From: UBA1444 sp964521625
GTDB taxonomy: Bacteria > Bacillota > Negativicutes > UBA1444
DNA length: 64,000 nt
Direction: 5' to 3'
Assembly (NCBI GenBank): GCA_964521625.1
Contig: CAZFSM010000002.1
Coordinates: forward strand, 1-64,000
Shown here: positions 31,996-43,198 of the stretch, one piece after another
Layout: each line of letters starts with the position of its first letter
Position numbering within the stretch: the first letter of the stretch is position 1
Program-made: the position numbers and the translations under genes
Notes under the pieces: generated by a model
The model's input: only the letters and a program-made list of their open reading frames with translations
What the model was told of the DNA's origin: nothing
The model's database searches: none

Positions 31996-33705
31996 ATGAA
32001 GTGGAGATATCGTGCAAAGCCCGCCGAACCGCAAATGAATGAATGGCTTGCCCAAGCCGGCCTGTCGCCTTTGTTTGCGCCGGGACTTTGGAGCCGTGGC
32101 TTTTGCACGCAGGAGAGGCTGCAGCAATTTTTTCAGACAAATACGGCTGATTTGTTGCATCCGGTCAGGTTTGGCGGTGAGATGACAAAAGCGGTTTCCC
32201 GTTTGCGCCAGGCATTTGAGAATAAAGAAAAAATCGTTATTTTTGGCGATTATGATGTGGATGGTACTAGCGGCTCAGCTTTAATTCAGGAAGTTTTCCA
32301 ACGGCTGTCAGCCCATTATGGCTTTTCTTCGGCAGTGATGCTATCGGATCGGTTTACCGAGGGTTATGGACTGAATGCCAAAAATCTGGACCGCCTGATT
32401 TCTTTGCAGCCTAATCTGGTTGTTACTGTTGATTGCGGTGTGTCGAGCGGCGTCGAAATTGCCAGCCTGAAGGCGATTGGCATTGATGTCGTCATCACGG
32501 ACCATCACGGCTTAAAAGGCGAATACCCCGATGCTGCCGTGGCGGTGATCCATCCCGGTCTTTCCGCACAAGGGCCGCTGGCGGCTGTATCCGGCTGTTG
32601 CGTGGCTTGGCAGTTGATGCGGGGCTTGTGGGAAGTAAACGGAAAAACCAGCCCGGATTGGCTGATGCAGGATTTGCTGGATTTGGTGGCGCTCGGCGCC
32701 GTCTGTGATATTATGCCGCTGAATGAACCGGAGAACCGCTATTTTGTCCGTGAAGGGATGCGCCAAATCGAACGGGGCAAACGGACTGCTTTTCAGGTGA
32801 TGCGCGAGGCTTGCGGCTGGCGTCGGGTCAATACCTATACGCTTGGTTTTGTGATCGGTCCCCGCATTAATGCTGCCGGTAGAATGAATAAAGCCAACGG
32901 CGCCGATCCGGTTGTGGAGTGGTTGTTGTCGCGAGATCAGCAGCGCTGCGCCGAAATCGCCGCCCAGCTCGAAGAATTCAACACCGAACGCCGCCGGGAG
33001 CAGGAGGAGTCGATTCAGGCGGGGTTACGACAATTGGCGGACGATGCCGCAGCAGGGTTTGAATACTTGTCGCTGGTGCAGGGCGTGTTTCATGAAGGTG
33101 TCGTCGGTATTGTTGCCTCCAAACTGGCGGAAAAGTTTTTCCGTCCGGCATTTGTGATGGCTCATACTGAAGAAACCGCTGCGACGGGAGTCCTGCGAGG
33201 ATCGGCTCGCAGCATCCCGGGCGTTGATTTGTTTTCACTCATTGAACGGCATCAACATTTGTTGATCCAGTGGGGCGGGCATGCGATGGCGGCCGGACTG
33301 AATATCGAACGCGAAAAAATGGAACCGTTTTTTGGGGCGATCAATAGCGAACTGGCAGCTATGCCGCAAGATACCTGGGAAAAAGTCCGCTGGGTCGATG
33401 GACGGTTAACGGAAAGCGAACTAACGGAAGCATTTTTCGACAATTTATTGCAAATGGAACCGCATGGTGACAAATTTCCGCCATTTGTCTGGGAGGTGAC
33501 CGGCACTGTTTCGAAAGGGCGGATTCTGGAACGACCGGGCAATCCGAAAGTGGGCACTCTGACCGTCGGCGGGCGCAACTTTCCGTTCGCAATGTGGGAA
33601 AATGCCGACCAAGTTGAAATCGGGCAGGAACGGAATTTTGTCGGTTGCTGGGAATATAACGACTATCAGAGAACGATGCAGTTCCGGGCCATCGGCCTGG
33701 CGTGA
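31996..33705 (+). CDS. recJ: Single-stranded-DNA exonuclease RecJ
   Basis: A 5'-3' single-strand exonuclease used in recombination and base-excision repair. DHH-family motifs are in order: FGDYDVDGTSGSAL near residue 82-95, TVDCGVSSG near 144-152, TDHHGLKG near 171-178, and a DHHA1 region with RGSARSIPGVDLF and GGHAMAAGL near 422-430. At 569 residues it is of the short class. ATG 31996 lies well after AAAGGAG (31957-31963); a ten-codon frame from TTG 31967 ends overlapping this ATG and could couple its translation. Confidence 0.93.
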   Translation: MKWRYRAKPAEPQMNEWLAQAGLSPLFAPGLWSRGFCTQERLQQFFQTNTADLLHPVRFGGEMTKAVSRLRQAFENKEKIVIFGDYDVDGTSGSALIQEVFQRLSAHYGFSSAVMLSDRFTEGYGLNAKNLDRLISLQPNLVVTVDCGVSSGVEIASLKAIGIDVVITDHHGLKGEYPDAAVAVIHPGLSAQGPLAAVSGCCVAWQLMRGLWEVNGKTSPDWLMQDLLDLVALGAVCDIMPLNEPENRYFVREGMRQIERGKRTAFQVMREACGWRRVNTYTLGFVIGPRINAAGRMNKANGADPVVEWLLSRDQQRCAEIAAQLEEFNTERRREQEESIQAGLRQLADDAAAGFEYLSLVQGVFHEGVVGIVASKLAEKFFRPAFVMAHTEETAATGVLRGSARSIPGVDLFSLIERHQHLLIQWGGHAMAAGLNIEREKMEPFFGAINSELAAMPQDTWEKVRWVDGRLTESELTEAFFDNLLQMEPHGDKFPPFVWEVTGTVSKGRILERPGNPKVGTLTVGGRNFPFAMWENADQVEIGQERNFVGCWEYNDYQRTMQFRAIGLA

Positions 33706-33735
33706 ACATAAGGAAGGTCAGGGTGAGGGTGGCGC

Positions 33736-35934
33736 ATGACCAGTGAGAAAGTCCCCAATATTGCTGATATCATTGAACTGGTTCGCGGCTATCAGTCCGA
33801 ATCAGCTGTTCCGCTGCTGGAAAAAGCGTTTGCGACTGCGGTGCAGGCCCATGATGGACAGCACCGGATCTCAGGCGAGGACTACATCCATCACCCGCTC
33901 GGCGTAGCCCGGATTCTGGCTGAGCTGCAAATTGACGCGGATTCGATCGCCGCCGCGCTGCTGCACGATGTCGTGGAAGACACGACGATCACACTGGAAC
34001 AACTTGAAAAGGACTTTGGCAAAGAAATCGCCGTTCTGGTTGATGGTGTCACCAAGTTAAGTAGGATCGAATATAAGTCCAAAGAAGAGCAACAGATGGA
34101 AAACTATCGCAAAATGTTCCTGGCGATGGCCAAGGATATCCGCGTGGTTTTGATCAAACTGGCTGACCGTTTGCATAATATGCGGACGCTGAAACCAATG
34201 GCGCCGGAAAAACAGAAACGGATTGCCCGTGAAACACTGGAAATTTTTGCTCCGCTGGCGCATCGGCTGGGGATTTCCAACATCAAATGGGAACTCGAAG
34301 ATCTGTCTTTTCGCTATCTGGAACCAGAGCGGTACTATGAACTGGTCGACCAGGTCCGGCAGAAGCGTCAGGAACGCGAAGCGATCATCGCGGAAGCGAT
34401 GGTCATCCTTAAGGACAAACTGCAGGAAGTAGAAATCAACGCCGATATTGATGGACGTCCCAAACATTTCTACAGCATATACAAAAAAATGCAAAAAGAC
34501 CGCAAGGAACTGAGTGAAATTTACGACCTGTCAGCAGTCCGCATTCTGGTTGATTCGGTGAAGGATTGTTATGGCGCGTTGGGTATCGTGCACACGCTGT
34601 GGAAACCGATTCCCAATCGATTCAAGGATTTTATCGCCGTACCAAAATCCAACATGTATCAGTCGTTGCATACGACCGTGATTGGTACCCAGGGGCAACC
34701 GCTGGAAATTCAGATCCGGACCTTTGAGATGCATCATATCGCGGAAGTTGGCATTGCGGCACATTGGAAGTACAAGGAAGGCGCCAAAGGTCCGAACAAG
34801 GGCTTTGACCAAAAACTGTCCTGGATGCGTCAGTTACTGGAATGGCATCAGGATTTGCGCGACCCGCATGAGTTTGTCGAGTCGGTGAAACTGGACGTTT
34901 TTTCCGACGAGGTTTTTGTTTTCACGCCCAAGGGCGATGTGCTCGATTTGCCGACAGGCTCGGTACCGCTCGACTTTGCCTACCGGGTCCATACGGATGT
35001 GGGGCACCGCTGCGTCGGCGCCCGGGTGAACGGACGGATGGTGCCGCTTGAAACCAAGCTTTCAAATGGCGATATTGTCGAAGTCATCACGTCGAAACAG
35101 GGCACTCCCAGCCGGGACTGGCTCAATATCGTGGCTTCACCGGAAACGCGCAATAAGATCCGCAACTGGTTCAAGAAGGAAAAGCGTGACGAGAACATTG
35201 TCAAAGGCCGCGAGGCGCTGGAGAAAGACAGCAAAAGGCTCGGTTACGATTGGAAGGAACTGGTCAAAGGCGGTCGGCTGGAAGATATCACCCGACGGAT
35301 GAATTTCACCAATGAAGAAGATCTGTATGCTTCGCTCGGCTTTGGCGGCATCACGGTCCATGGCATCATGGTAAAATTGATCGAGCAATACAAAAAAGAA
35401 CTGAAGCAGACGGCTCCGCCGGATATGAGCCAGGTGCTGGCCGAGCTTAAACCGAAGCGCTCAAAAAGCAAGGGCAGTCATGGGATTCTCGTCAAAGGCG
35501 AAGGCGGCTTAATGGTCCGGTTGGCCCGTTGCTGCAACCCGGTGCCGGGCGATGTGATTGTCGGCTACATCACACGTGGTCGCGGCGTATCGGTGCACCG
35601 GGCGGATTGCCCCAATATTTCCGCCGAACCGGACGAATTTGAACGGATGATTGAGGTGGAATGGGATACTTCCACCGATGACCTATATAAGGTTTCGATT
35701 GAAATTACGGCGATGGACCGACCGGGCATGTTGACCGATATCATGATGGTGCTGTCGGAGCACAAGATCAATGCCAGCACCGTGAATGCCAAAACGTTTA
35801 AAGACAAACATGCGACGATTAGCTTGTGCATTGATACGCGCAATACCAATCAACTGGAGAACATCATGGCCAAGATGAAACGGGTCAGGGATGTTTTTGC
35901 CGTGCACCGGGCTGCTTCTTCAGGACTGAACTGA
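33736..35934 (+). CDS. relA: (p)ppGpp synthetase/hydrolase, RelA/SpoT family
   Basis: The bifunctional long RSH stringent-response enzyme of 732 residues. Domains in order: HD hydrolase (ALLHDVVEDT near residues 75-84, KLADRLHNMRTL near 139-150), synthetase (SNMYQSLHTTVIG near 305-317), TGS (VFTPKGDVLDLPTGSVPLDFAYRVH near 396-420), and C-terminal ACT (EITAMDRPGMLTDIMMVLSEHKINAS near 655-680). HD residues are intact, so hydrolase activity is expected. It is followed by dtd with a one-base overlap, as in other Firmicutes. Confidence 0.96.
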   Translation: MTSEKVPNIADIIELVRGYQSESAVPLLEKAFATAVQAHDGQHRISGEDYIHHPLGVARILAELQIDADSIAAALLHDVVEDTTITLEQLEKDFGKEIAVLVDGVTKLSRIEYKSKEEQQMENYRKMFLAMAKDIRVVLIKLADRLHNMRTLKPMAPEKQKRIARETLEIFAPLAHRLGISNIKWELEDLSFRYLEPERYYELVDQVRQKRQEREAIIAEAMVILKDKLQEVEINADIDGRPKHFYSIYKKMQKDRKELSEIYDLSAVRILVDSVKDCYGALGIVHTLWKPIPNRFKDFIAVPKSNMYQSLHTTVIGTQGQPLEIQIRTFEMHHIAEVGIAAHWKYKEGAKGPNKGFDQKLSWMRQLLEWHQDLRDPHEFVESVKLDVFSDEVFVFTPKGDVLDLPTGSVPLDFAYRVHTDVGHRCVGARVNGRMVPLETKLSNGDIVEVITSKQGTPSRDWLNIVASPETRNKIRNWFKKEKRDENIVKGREALEKDSKRLGYDWKELVKGGRLEDITRRMNFTNEEDLYASLGFGGITVHGIMVKLIEQYKKELKQTAPPDMSQVLAELKPKRSKSKGSHGILVKGEGGLMVRLARCCNPVPGDVIVGYITRGRGVSVHRADCPNISAEPDEFERMIEVEWDTSTDDLYKVSIEITAMDRPGMLTDIMMVLSEHKINASTVNAKTFKDKHATISLCIDTRNTNQLENIMAKMKRVRDVFAVHRAASSGLN

Positions 35935-36383
35935 TGCGGGCGGTGGTGCAACGGACCGGCTGGTCCACGGTGAGCGTCGACGGGACTTGTGTCGGGCGGG
36001 CGGCTGCGGGGTTGACGGTGTTACTGGGAGTGGGCCGCGACGACAGCGAGGCGGATGCCGTTTATATGGCCGATAAAATAATCAATCTGCGGATTTTTGA
36101 AGACGAAGCCGGCAAAATGAATCGTTCGCTGCTCGATGTAGCGGGGCAGGTTCTGGCAATATCCCAGTTCACGTTATATGGCGACTGCCGCAAGGGCAGG
36201 CGACCAAGCTTTGATTTAGCGGCGCCAGCGGAAACAGCCCGCTGTTTGTATGGAAAATTTGTTCAGGAGCTTCGAGCCAAGGGGGTTGAAGTGGCTTGCG
36301 GCAGATTTCAGGCTGAGATGGTTGTGACGCTTGAAAATCAGGGACCGGTGACGTTATTGATTGACAGTCGGAAAAGTTTTTAA
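35934..36383 (+). CDS. dtd: D-aminoacyl-tRNA deacylase Dtd
   Basis: Dtd removes D-amino acids (and glycine from tRNAAla) from tRNA. MRAVVQRTGWSTVSVDG at the start, SQFTLYGDCRKGRRPSF near residues 78-94, and the NQGPVTLLIDS end containing the Gly-cisPro motif are diagnostic. It has 149 residues, the usual length. Its ATG shares a base with the relA stop (TGATG). Confidence 0.95.
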   Translation: MRAVVQRTGWSTVSVDGTCVGRAAAGLTVLLGVGRDDSEADAVYMADKIINLRIFEDEAGKMNRSLLDVAGQVLAISQFTLYGDCRKGRRPSFDLAAPAETARCLYGKFVQELRAKGVEVACGRFQAEMVVTLENQGPVTLLIDSRKSF

Positions 36384-36397
36384 CAGGGGGTTCAGTG

Positions 36398-37018
36398 ATG
36401 AAGGTTATTCAATTGGAAGTAGGTAGCCTGGGGACAAATTGTTATATTGCCTATTGTGAAAATACGAAAAAAGCGGTGATAATCGATCCCGGCGGTGATG
36501 CGGTTAAAATTATGGCAGCGGTTTCGCGGGAGGGTTTATTGGTCGAAGCGATCATCAATACGCATGGACACGCCGACCACGTGCTGGCCAATGTAAAAGT
36601 TCAGGAAGCGACCGCTGCGCCTCTTTGGATTCACAGCGCCGATGCCGATATGTTGGGCAGCGGCTCCCGCAATTTGTCCGCTTTTCTGGGCGGCGCCACC
36701 AGTTGCGGCAAGGCCGATCGATTGCTGGCTGACGGCGAGGTGCTGCCGGTGGGCGATTTCTCCCTCACTGTGCTGCATACCCCGGGACACACCCCCGGCG
36801 GAATCAGTCTGTTGTTCGACAAAACGGTGTTTGTCGGGGATACGTTGTTTGCCGAATCGATCGGGCGGACCGATTTTCCTGGCGGCTCCTACAGCCAGCT
36901 GATCAACAGCATTAAAACAAAACTGATGACGCTGGATGATGAAGTCAAAGCGTATCCCGGCCATGGGCCGGCAACCACAATCGGTTGGGAACGGCGTCAG
37001 AATCCTTTTATCCAGTAA
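36398..37018 (+). CDS. Metallo-beta-lactamase-fold hydrolase (glyoxalase II-like)
   Basis: A 206-residue cytoplasmic MBL-fold protein with THGHADHVLANV near residues 51-62, HTPGHTPGGISLL near 127-139, FVGDTLF near 145-151 and a closing PGHGPAT. This is the glyoxalase-II-like group that stands between dtd and hemZ or hisS in Firmicutes; the substrate is unknown. ATG 36398 follows AGGGGG at good spacing; GTG 36395 is just upstream. Confidence 0.9.
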   Translation: MKVIQLEVGSLGTNCYIAYCENTKKAVIIDPGGDAVKIMAAVSREGLLVEAIINTHGHADHVLANVKVQEATAAPLWIHSADADMLGSGSRNLSAFLGGATSCGKADRLLADGEVLPVGDFSLTVLHTPGHTPGGISLLFDKTVFVGDTLFAESIGRTDFPGGSYSQLINSIKTKLMTLDDEVKAYPGHGPATTIGWERRQNPFIQ

Positions 37019-37048
37019 GCAGAGAACAGGAAAGACAGGTGAGGTTTC

Positions 37049-37498
37049 ATGTCAATCGATATGGCCGATTTGCGTCGCCGGTTTCGCGAAAAACATTATA
37101 AGGTTACTCCGCAGCGGCAAAAAATTCTCCAGACGTTTGTTGAGCACCAGGAGAAGCATCTCAGCGCGGAAGATGTCTATTCGTTGCTGCAGGTGGACTC
37201 GCCTGACATTGGCCTGGCGACAGTATACCGGAGTCTCGAGATGCTGGAAGAGCTTGGTTTTTTGCACCGAATTGAGTTTGGCGACGGCAAGAGCCGCTAT
37301 GAACTGGCGACCGGCGACTCAACACATGCACATCACCATCTGATTTGCCTTTCCTGTGGCGCCGTGCTGGAGTTCGGCGACGACCTGATGGAGACGCTGG
37401 AAGGGTTTGTATCGCGGACTGCCGATTTCGAAATCACCGATCATCAGGTCAAGTTTTACGGTTATTGCAGTGCCTGTCGCAAACACAATGACCAGTGA
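37049..37498 (+). CDS. fur: Fur-family metal-responsive repressor
   Basis: A 149-residue Fur-family regulator: winged helix with KVTPQRQKILQTFVEHQEKHLSAEDVY and ATVYRSLEMLEELG near residues 52-70, then a dimerisation domain with the histidine run THAHHHLICLSCG near 90-102 and a second CSACRK pair near the end that forms a structural zinc site. Fur, Zur or PerR cannot be told apart safely; the two CxxC pairs are shared by all. It is placed between the MBL gene and hemZ, an unusual spot. It overlaps hemZ by 11 bases. Confidence 0.88.
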   Translation: MSIDMADLRRRFREKHYKVTPQRQKILQTFVEHQEKHLSAEDVYSLLQVDSPDIGLATVYRSLEMLEELGFLHRIEFGDGKSRYELATGDSTHAHHHLICLSCGAVLEFGDDLMETLEGFVSRTADFEITDHQVKFYGYCSACRKHNDQ

Positions 37499-38687
37499 AC
37501 TTTCATGGGGCAGCCTTACTGGCGTTCGGCCAGCCAAGATTGTCCATCGCCGATTGGACCAAGGGGAGCCTGCCGCAGAAATTCAACAGTTTCTGCAGAC
37601 CCGGTATAGCGTTTCGACCGCGAAAGCTGCGTTGTTGATGGAAGTGGCGCTGCGAAACCGTAGCCTGGTTTCGACACCAGAGACAGCCGAGCAGGAAAAA
37701 CGTTCGGTTTCCCTGTACCTGGGCATCCCGTATTGTACATCCCGCTGCGTTTACTGCTCCTTCCCCTCGGCGCTTTTGCCGACGGACAAGGAGCAGATTG
37801 TTTGCCTGCTGGCGGCCATTGGACAGGATATACAAGCTGTGGTAAAATTGTTGAGTGCTTGCGGCCTGACGGTGCGATCACTCTATATTGGCGGCGGGAC
37901 ACCGACTTGCCTGCCGGAAAATTTGCTGGAACGGCTGCTACGGTGGATCACCAGTTCTTTTGATATCCCGTCTCTACTGGAATTTACCGTGGAAGCGGGA
38001 CGCCCGGACAGCATCACTGCTGCTAAGTTGCAACTGATAAAGCAAGCGGGCGCCAGCCGGATCAGCGTCAACCCGCAGACCATGCAGCCGCGCACGCTGG
38101 ACCGGATCGGGCGCAACCATTCAGTTGAGCAGATATTTAGTGCGTTTGCCATGGCTCGTGCGGCAGGATTTGATCAGATCAATATGGACCTGATTGCAGG
38201 CTTGCCAGGGGAAACACTGGCGGATATGCAGGGGTCGCTGGCTCAGGTGTTGGCGCTGAAACCGGAGAATATCACGGTTCATACGCTCGCGTTGAAGCGG
38301 CGGGCGGCCTTGTTTGAAAATGCTGAAAGCGGCGATTTGCCGCAGAGCAATGTGGTGCAGCAGATGGTGGAAAGTTCCGCCCAAAGCATCCGGACTGCCG
38401 GATTGGTTCCCTATTATATCTATCGACAAAAAAACTCACCCGGTAGTCAGGAAAACGTGGGCTATGCCCGGCCCGGCGCCGAATGTATCTATAATATTGA
38501 TATCATCGAAGAACGGCGTACGATCATTGGACTGGGGCCTTCGGCGACAACCAAGGCGGTGCGGACTGCCGACTGGCGATTGGACGGCTGTTTTTTTCCC
38601 AAAGATATTCCAACTTATGTTCGTAGAATCGAAGAACTCGCCCTAAAACGGGAACAATTGATCAAGAATCTATTTGCGGCCGACTAG
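37488..38687 (+). CDS. hemZ: Radical SAM coproporphyrinogen III oxidase-like protein HemZ, N-terminally short
   Basis: HemZ is a HemN-like radical SAM protein, classed as an oxygen-independent coproporphyrinogen dehydrogenase; activity is poorly proven. The 4Fe-4S motif is CTSRCVYC (Cys 83, 87, 90), followed by YIGGGTPTCLPENLLERLL and DLIAGLPGET. The start SWGSLTGVRPAKIVHR normally lies after an N-terminal region of about 100-150 residues in HemZ proteins (B. subtilis HemZ is about 500 residues); here the protein has only 399. ATG 37488 overlaps fur and has no clear ribosome binding site; the frame continues upstream to 37407 only inside fur. Confidence 0.85.
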   Translation: MTSELSWGSLTGVRPAKIVHRRLDQGEPAAEIQQFLQTRYSVSTAKAALLMEVALRNRSLVSTPETAEQEKRSVSLYLGIPYCTSRCVYCSFPSALLPTDKEQIVCLLAAIGQDIQAVVKLLSACGLTVRSLYIGGGTPTCLPENLLERLLRWITSSFDIPSLLEFTVEAGRPDSITAAKLQLIKQAGASRISVNPQTMQPRTLDRIGRNHSVEQIFSAFAMARAAGFDQINMDLIAGLPGETLADMQGSLAQVLALKPENITVHTLALKRRAALFENAESGDLPQSNVVQQMVESSAQSIRTAGLVPYYIYRQKNSPGSQENVGYARPGAECIYNIDIIEERRTIIGLGPSATTKAVRTADWRLDGCFFPKDIPTYVRRIEELALKREQLIKNLFAAD

Positions 38688-38712
38688 GCCGAAACGGGAA
38701 CGGAGGCTCCGC

Positions 38713-39978
38713 ATGCTTACATCAGGACCACGCGGCACGCATGACATTACGCCTGGCGAGGCAAAAAACTGGATTCGGATCGAAGAAGCGGCGCGATCAA
38801 TTTGCGACCGTTACCATTACGGCGAGATCCGCACGCCAATTTTTGAACATACGGAGTTGTTTTTACGGGGAATTGGCGAAACGACGGACGTAGTGCAAAA
38901 AGAGATGTATACTTTTACTGACCGGGGTGGCCGCAGTGTGACACTCAGGCCGGAAAACACGGCTGCCGTCGTACGTTCTTACCTGGAACAAAAACTGGGC
39001 GCCGATGGGCAGGCAGCAAAACTGTTTTATATTGGGCCGATGTTCCGTTATGACCGTCCGCAGGCTGGCCGTTTGCGTCAGTTCCATCAGTTCGGCATTG
39101 AAGCGATTGGTCCGTCCGGTCCGTCGGTAGATGCTGAAATTATTGCGTTGGCAGTTCGTTATTTCGAGAGTCTGGGTTTGTCCGACCTACAGCTGATGAT
39201 CAATTCAGTCGGCTGCCCCAAGTGTCGCCCGCAGTACCGACTGGTTCTGCAGGAGTTTTTGCGGGACAAGCAGGCGGGCCTGTGCGAAAATTGTCAGTCC
39301 CGGTTTGAACGTAACCCGATGCGGATACTCGACTGCAAGGAAGAAAAGTGCAACCATCTTTCGGCAGGAGCGCCGCAAATGGTTGATTGCCTGTGCGAGG
39401 AATGCAGCTGTCACTTTGCCGGTTTGCAGCAATTCCTGCAAGCCGCCGACATTGAATACACACTGAATCCGCGCTTGGTGCGCGGGCTTGACTATTACAC
39501 CAAGACCGCGTTCGAAATCCAGTATCCGCTGCTTGGCGCGCAGAGTGCAGTGTGCGGCGGCGGTCGTTATGACGGGCTGATTGAGGAATGCGGCGGTCCT
39601 TCGACGCCGGGCATCGGTTTTGCGCTTGGCCTGGAACGGGTGTTGCTGGCGATGGAAAAGCAACAATTGTTGTTGCCGGTGCAGGATGAAGTGCCAGTCT
39701 GGGTGATCCCGATGGGAACGGAAGCAGTGTTGCCGGCGTTCAGTCTGCTGAATCAGCTGCGCGAGCAGGGAATCCGTGCAGATATGGATCATGGCGGGCG
39801 TAGCATGAAATCGCAGATGAAACAGGCTAACCGGGTCTGCGCAAAGTTTGTCGCTATATTTGGCGAAACTGAGATCCAGACAAACCAAGTGACGCTGAAG
39901 AATATGACAACCGGTGAACAGCAAGTCATGCCGGTTGCAGAAGCCCTCAATCAATTGAAACAGGAGTTGAACGGTTAA
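38713..39978 (+). CDS. hisS: Histidyl-tRNA synthetase
   Basis: Class II synthetase of 421 residues. GPRGTHDITPGEAKNW at the start, motif 2 FRYDRPQAGRLRQFHQFGIEAIG near residues 112-134, the histidine A motif LVRGLDYYTKTAFE near 255-268 and GGGRYDGLIEECGG near 283-296 are typical. It contains a cysteine-rich segment (CPKCRPQYR, CENC, CKEEKCNHL, CLCEEC) near 179-250, known in many Firmicute HisRS. ATG 38713 follows GGAGG. No T-box lies upstream. Confidence 0.96.
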   Translation: MLTSGPRGTHDITPGEAKNWIRIEEAARSICDRYHYGEIRTPIFEHTELFLRGIGETTDVVQKEMYTFTDRGGRSVTLRPENTAAVVRSYLEQKLGADGQAAKLFYIGPMFRYDRPQAGRLRQFHQFGIEAIGPSGPSVDAEIIALAVRYFESLGLSDLQLMINSVGCPKCRPQYRLVLQEFLRDKQAGLCENCQSRFERNPMRILDCKEEKCNHLSAGAPQMVDCLCEECSCHFAGLQQFLQAADIEYTLNPRLVRGLDYYTKTAFEIQYPLLGAQSAVCGGGRYDGLIEECGGPSTPGIGFALGLERVLLAMEKQQLLLPVQDEVPVWVIPMGTEAVLPAFSLLNQLREQGIRADMDHGGRSMKSQMKQANRVCAKFVAIFGETEIQTNQVTLKNMTTGEQQVMPVAEALNQLKQELNG

Positions 39979-39979
39979 A

Positions 39980-41776
<1,797 letters not shown>

Positions 41777-41790
41777 TCTTGGCGCAGCTG

Positions 41791-41819
41791 TTGCCAGTAC
41801 GGCTGCAGTCTGGTACACT
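41791..41819 (+). promoter_or_regulatory. Predicted promoter of 6S RNA
   Basis: TTGCCA (41791-41796) and an extended -10, TGGTACACT (TACACT 41814-41819), are spaced by 17 bases. The start would fall near 41826, the 5' end suggested by the RNA's terminal helix. Confidence 0.6.
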
Positions 41820-41825
41820 CATGGT

Positions 41826-42044
41826 AGAAAGAATAGTTGCATAACTCATCCTTGTCCCTGCTGTGTGCGTATAAACCCATTGTTTTGATCCAACACTTTT
41901 ACATCGGGAGCACTGACTCTGACCGCTGCGCGAATGCCCTGCTTGTTCGGGGACTCATTAAGTGGACAGGCACGCACCCACCTGCTTTAGGCAGGTTCAA
42001 AACACGGGTTAAACGGCATCGCGGGGATTTTTCTACTCTTTTTT
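41826..42044 (+). ncRNA. ssrS: 6S RNA
   Basis: The 386-base gap between aspS and the next gene holds a long-hairpin RNA typical of 6S RNA, which binds sigma-A RNA polymerase in stationary phase. AGAAAGAATAG (41826-41836) pairs with CTACTCTTTTT (42033-42043), ATCCTTGT (41848 on) with GCGGGGAT, and TGCTGT with ACGGCA read in reverse near 42012-42018. GTGCGT (41865-41870) matches ACGCAC (41972 on), and a small CCTGC/GCAGG hairpin lies at 41980-41993 on the 3' side. B. subtilis 6S-1 is also next to aspS. Exact ends are inferred. Confidence 0.82.
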
Positions 42045-42162
42045 CGTTTACTGTTTTGGCAGGAATGCTGACGAAGTGAACGAAATAATACAGAGTAGTA
42101 TTTTTTTATTTAAACGCACTATGCAATATGATTGTGATTTAGCGGAGAGGATTGTGACAACG

Positions 42163-43197
42163 ATGGAAATTATTGATTTGCGCAGCGATACCGTGACCAA
42201 ACCGACGCCGGAAATGCGGCAGGCTATGTTTCAGGCGGAAGTGGGCGACGATGTGTATGGCGAAGATCCAACAATCATTGAACTGGAGCAACTCGGCGCC
42301 CGCATGACAGGCAAAGAGGCCGGATTGTTCGTAACTAGCGGTACGATGGGAAACCAGATCGCCGTGATGGCGCATACCCAAAGGGGCGACGAAGTGATCT
42401 GCGAGGCGGAAGCGCATATATATTATTCTGAAGTTGCGGGGATGTCTGTGCTGGCCGGCGTTCAGACGCGGACGCTACCATCGGTGAAGGGCATTCTTAG
42501 CGCTGAAACGATTGAAGCGGCAATCCGCTCCGCGGACATCCATCAGCCGCGCAGCGGACTGATTTGTCTTGAGAACAGTCATAATCGGGCCGGCGGGACC
42601 TGTTATCCGCAGGAAACACTGGCAGCGATCCGCAAGGTATCTGACCGACACAAAATTCCGCTGCATATTGATGGTGCGCGTTTGTTTAATGCAGCGGTGG
42701 CCCAAGGGGTAACCGTCGATAAAATAGCCCAGTATGCGGACTCGGTCCAGTTTTGTCTGTCCAAAGGTTTATGTGCGCCGGTCGGCAGCCTGCTTGTCGG
42801 CAAAGCCGATTTTATCGCCAAGTCTCGCCGCTATCGCAAGATGCTCGGCGGCGGCTTGCGACAGGCTGGAATACTGGCTGCTGCCGGGATTGTCGGTTTG
42901 AAAACCATGATTGACCGGCTTGCGGAAGATCATGCCAACGCGCGATTGTTAGCGGAGTCGCTGACTACCGCCGGATTCGCCATCGATTTATCGACAGTTC
43001 AGACGAATATCGTGATGATTGATGTATCCCGCATGGGCCTGAAAGCGGCCGATTTTGCCGCGAAATTGAAGAAACAGGGAATTTTGGCCAGCGTGTTCGG
43101 CGAGTATCGGATTCGCATGGTTACACATCATGGCATTACGGCGGCGGAAGTCAGTCGGGTGGTAGATACATTGAACCGACTGATGAAAAAAGCTTAG
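42163..43197 (+). CDS. ltaE: Low-specificity L-threonine aldolase
   Basis: A PLP enzyme of 344 residues that splits L-threonine or allo-threonine to glycine and acetaldehyde. IDLRSDTVTKPTPEMRQAM at the start, GDDVYGEDPT near residues 28-37, IHIDGAR-type HIDGARLFNAA near 167-177 and the PLP lysine in FCLSKGLCAPVG near 193-204 are diagnostic. ATG 42163 is preceded by GGAGAGG at a rather long distance; the GTG at 42154 is an alternative. It is inserted between 6S RNA and rarA, where many Firmicutes have a tcdA/yrvM gene. Confidence 0.93.
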   Translation: MEIIDLRSDTVTKPTPEMRQAMFQAEVGDDVYGEDPTIIELEQLGARMTGKEAGLFVTSGTMGNQIAVMAHTQRGDEVICEAEAHIYYSEVAGMSVLAGVQTRTLPSVKGILSAETIEAAIRSADIHQPRSGLICLENSHNRAGGTCYPQETLAAIRKVSDRHKIPLHIDGARLFNAAVAQGVTVDKIAQYADSVQFCLSKGLCAPVGSLLVGKADFIAKSRRYRKMLGGGLRQAGILAAAGIVGLKTMIDRLAEDHANARLLAESLTTAGFAIDLSTVQTNIVMIDVSRMGLKAADFAAKLKKQGILASVFGEYRIRMVTHHGITAAEVSRVVDTLNRLMKKA

Positions 43198-43198
43198 C

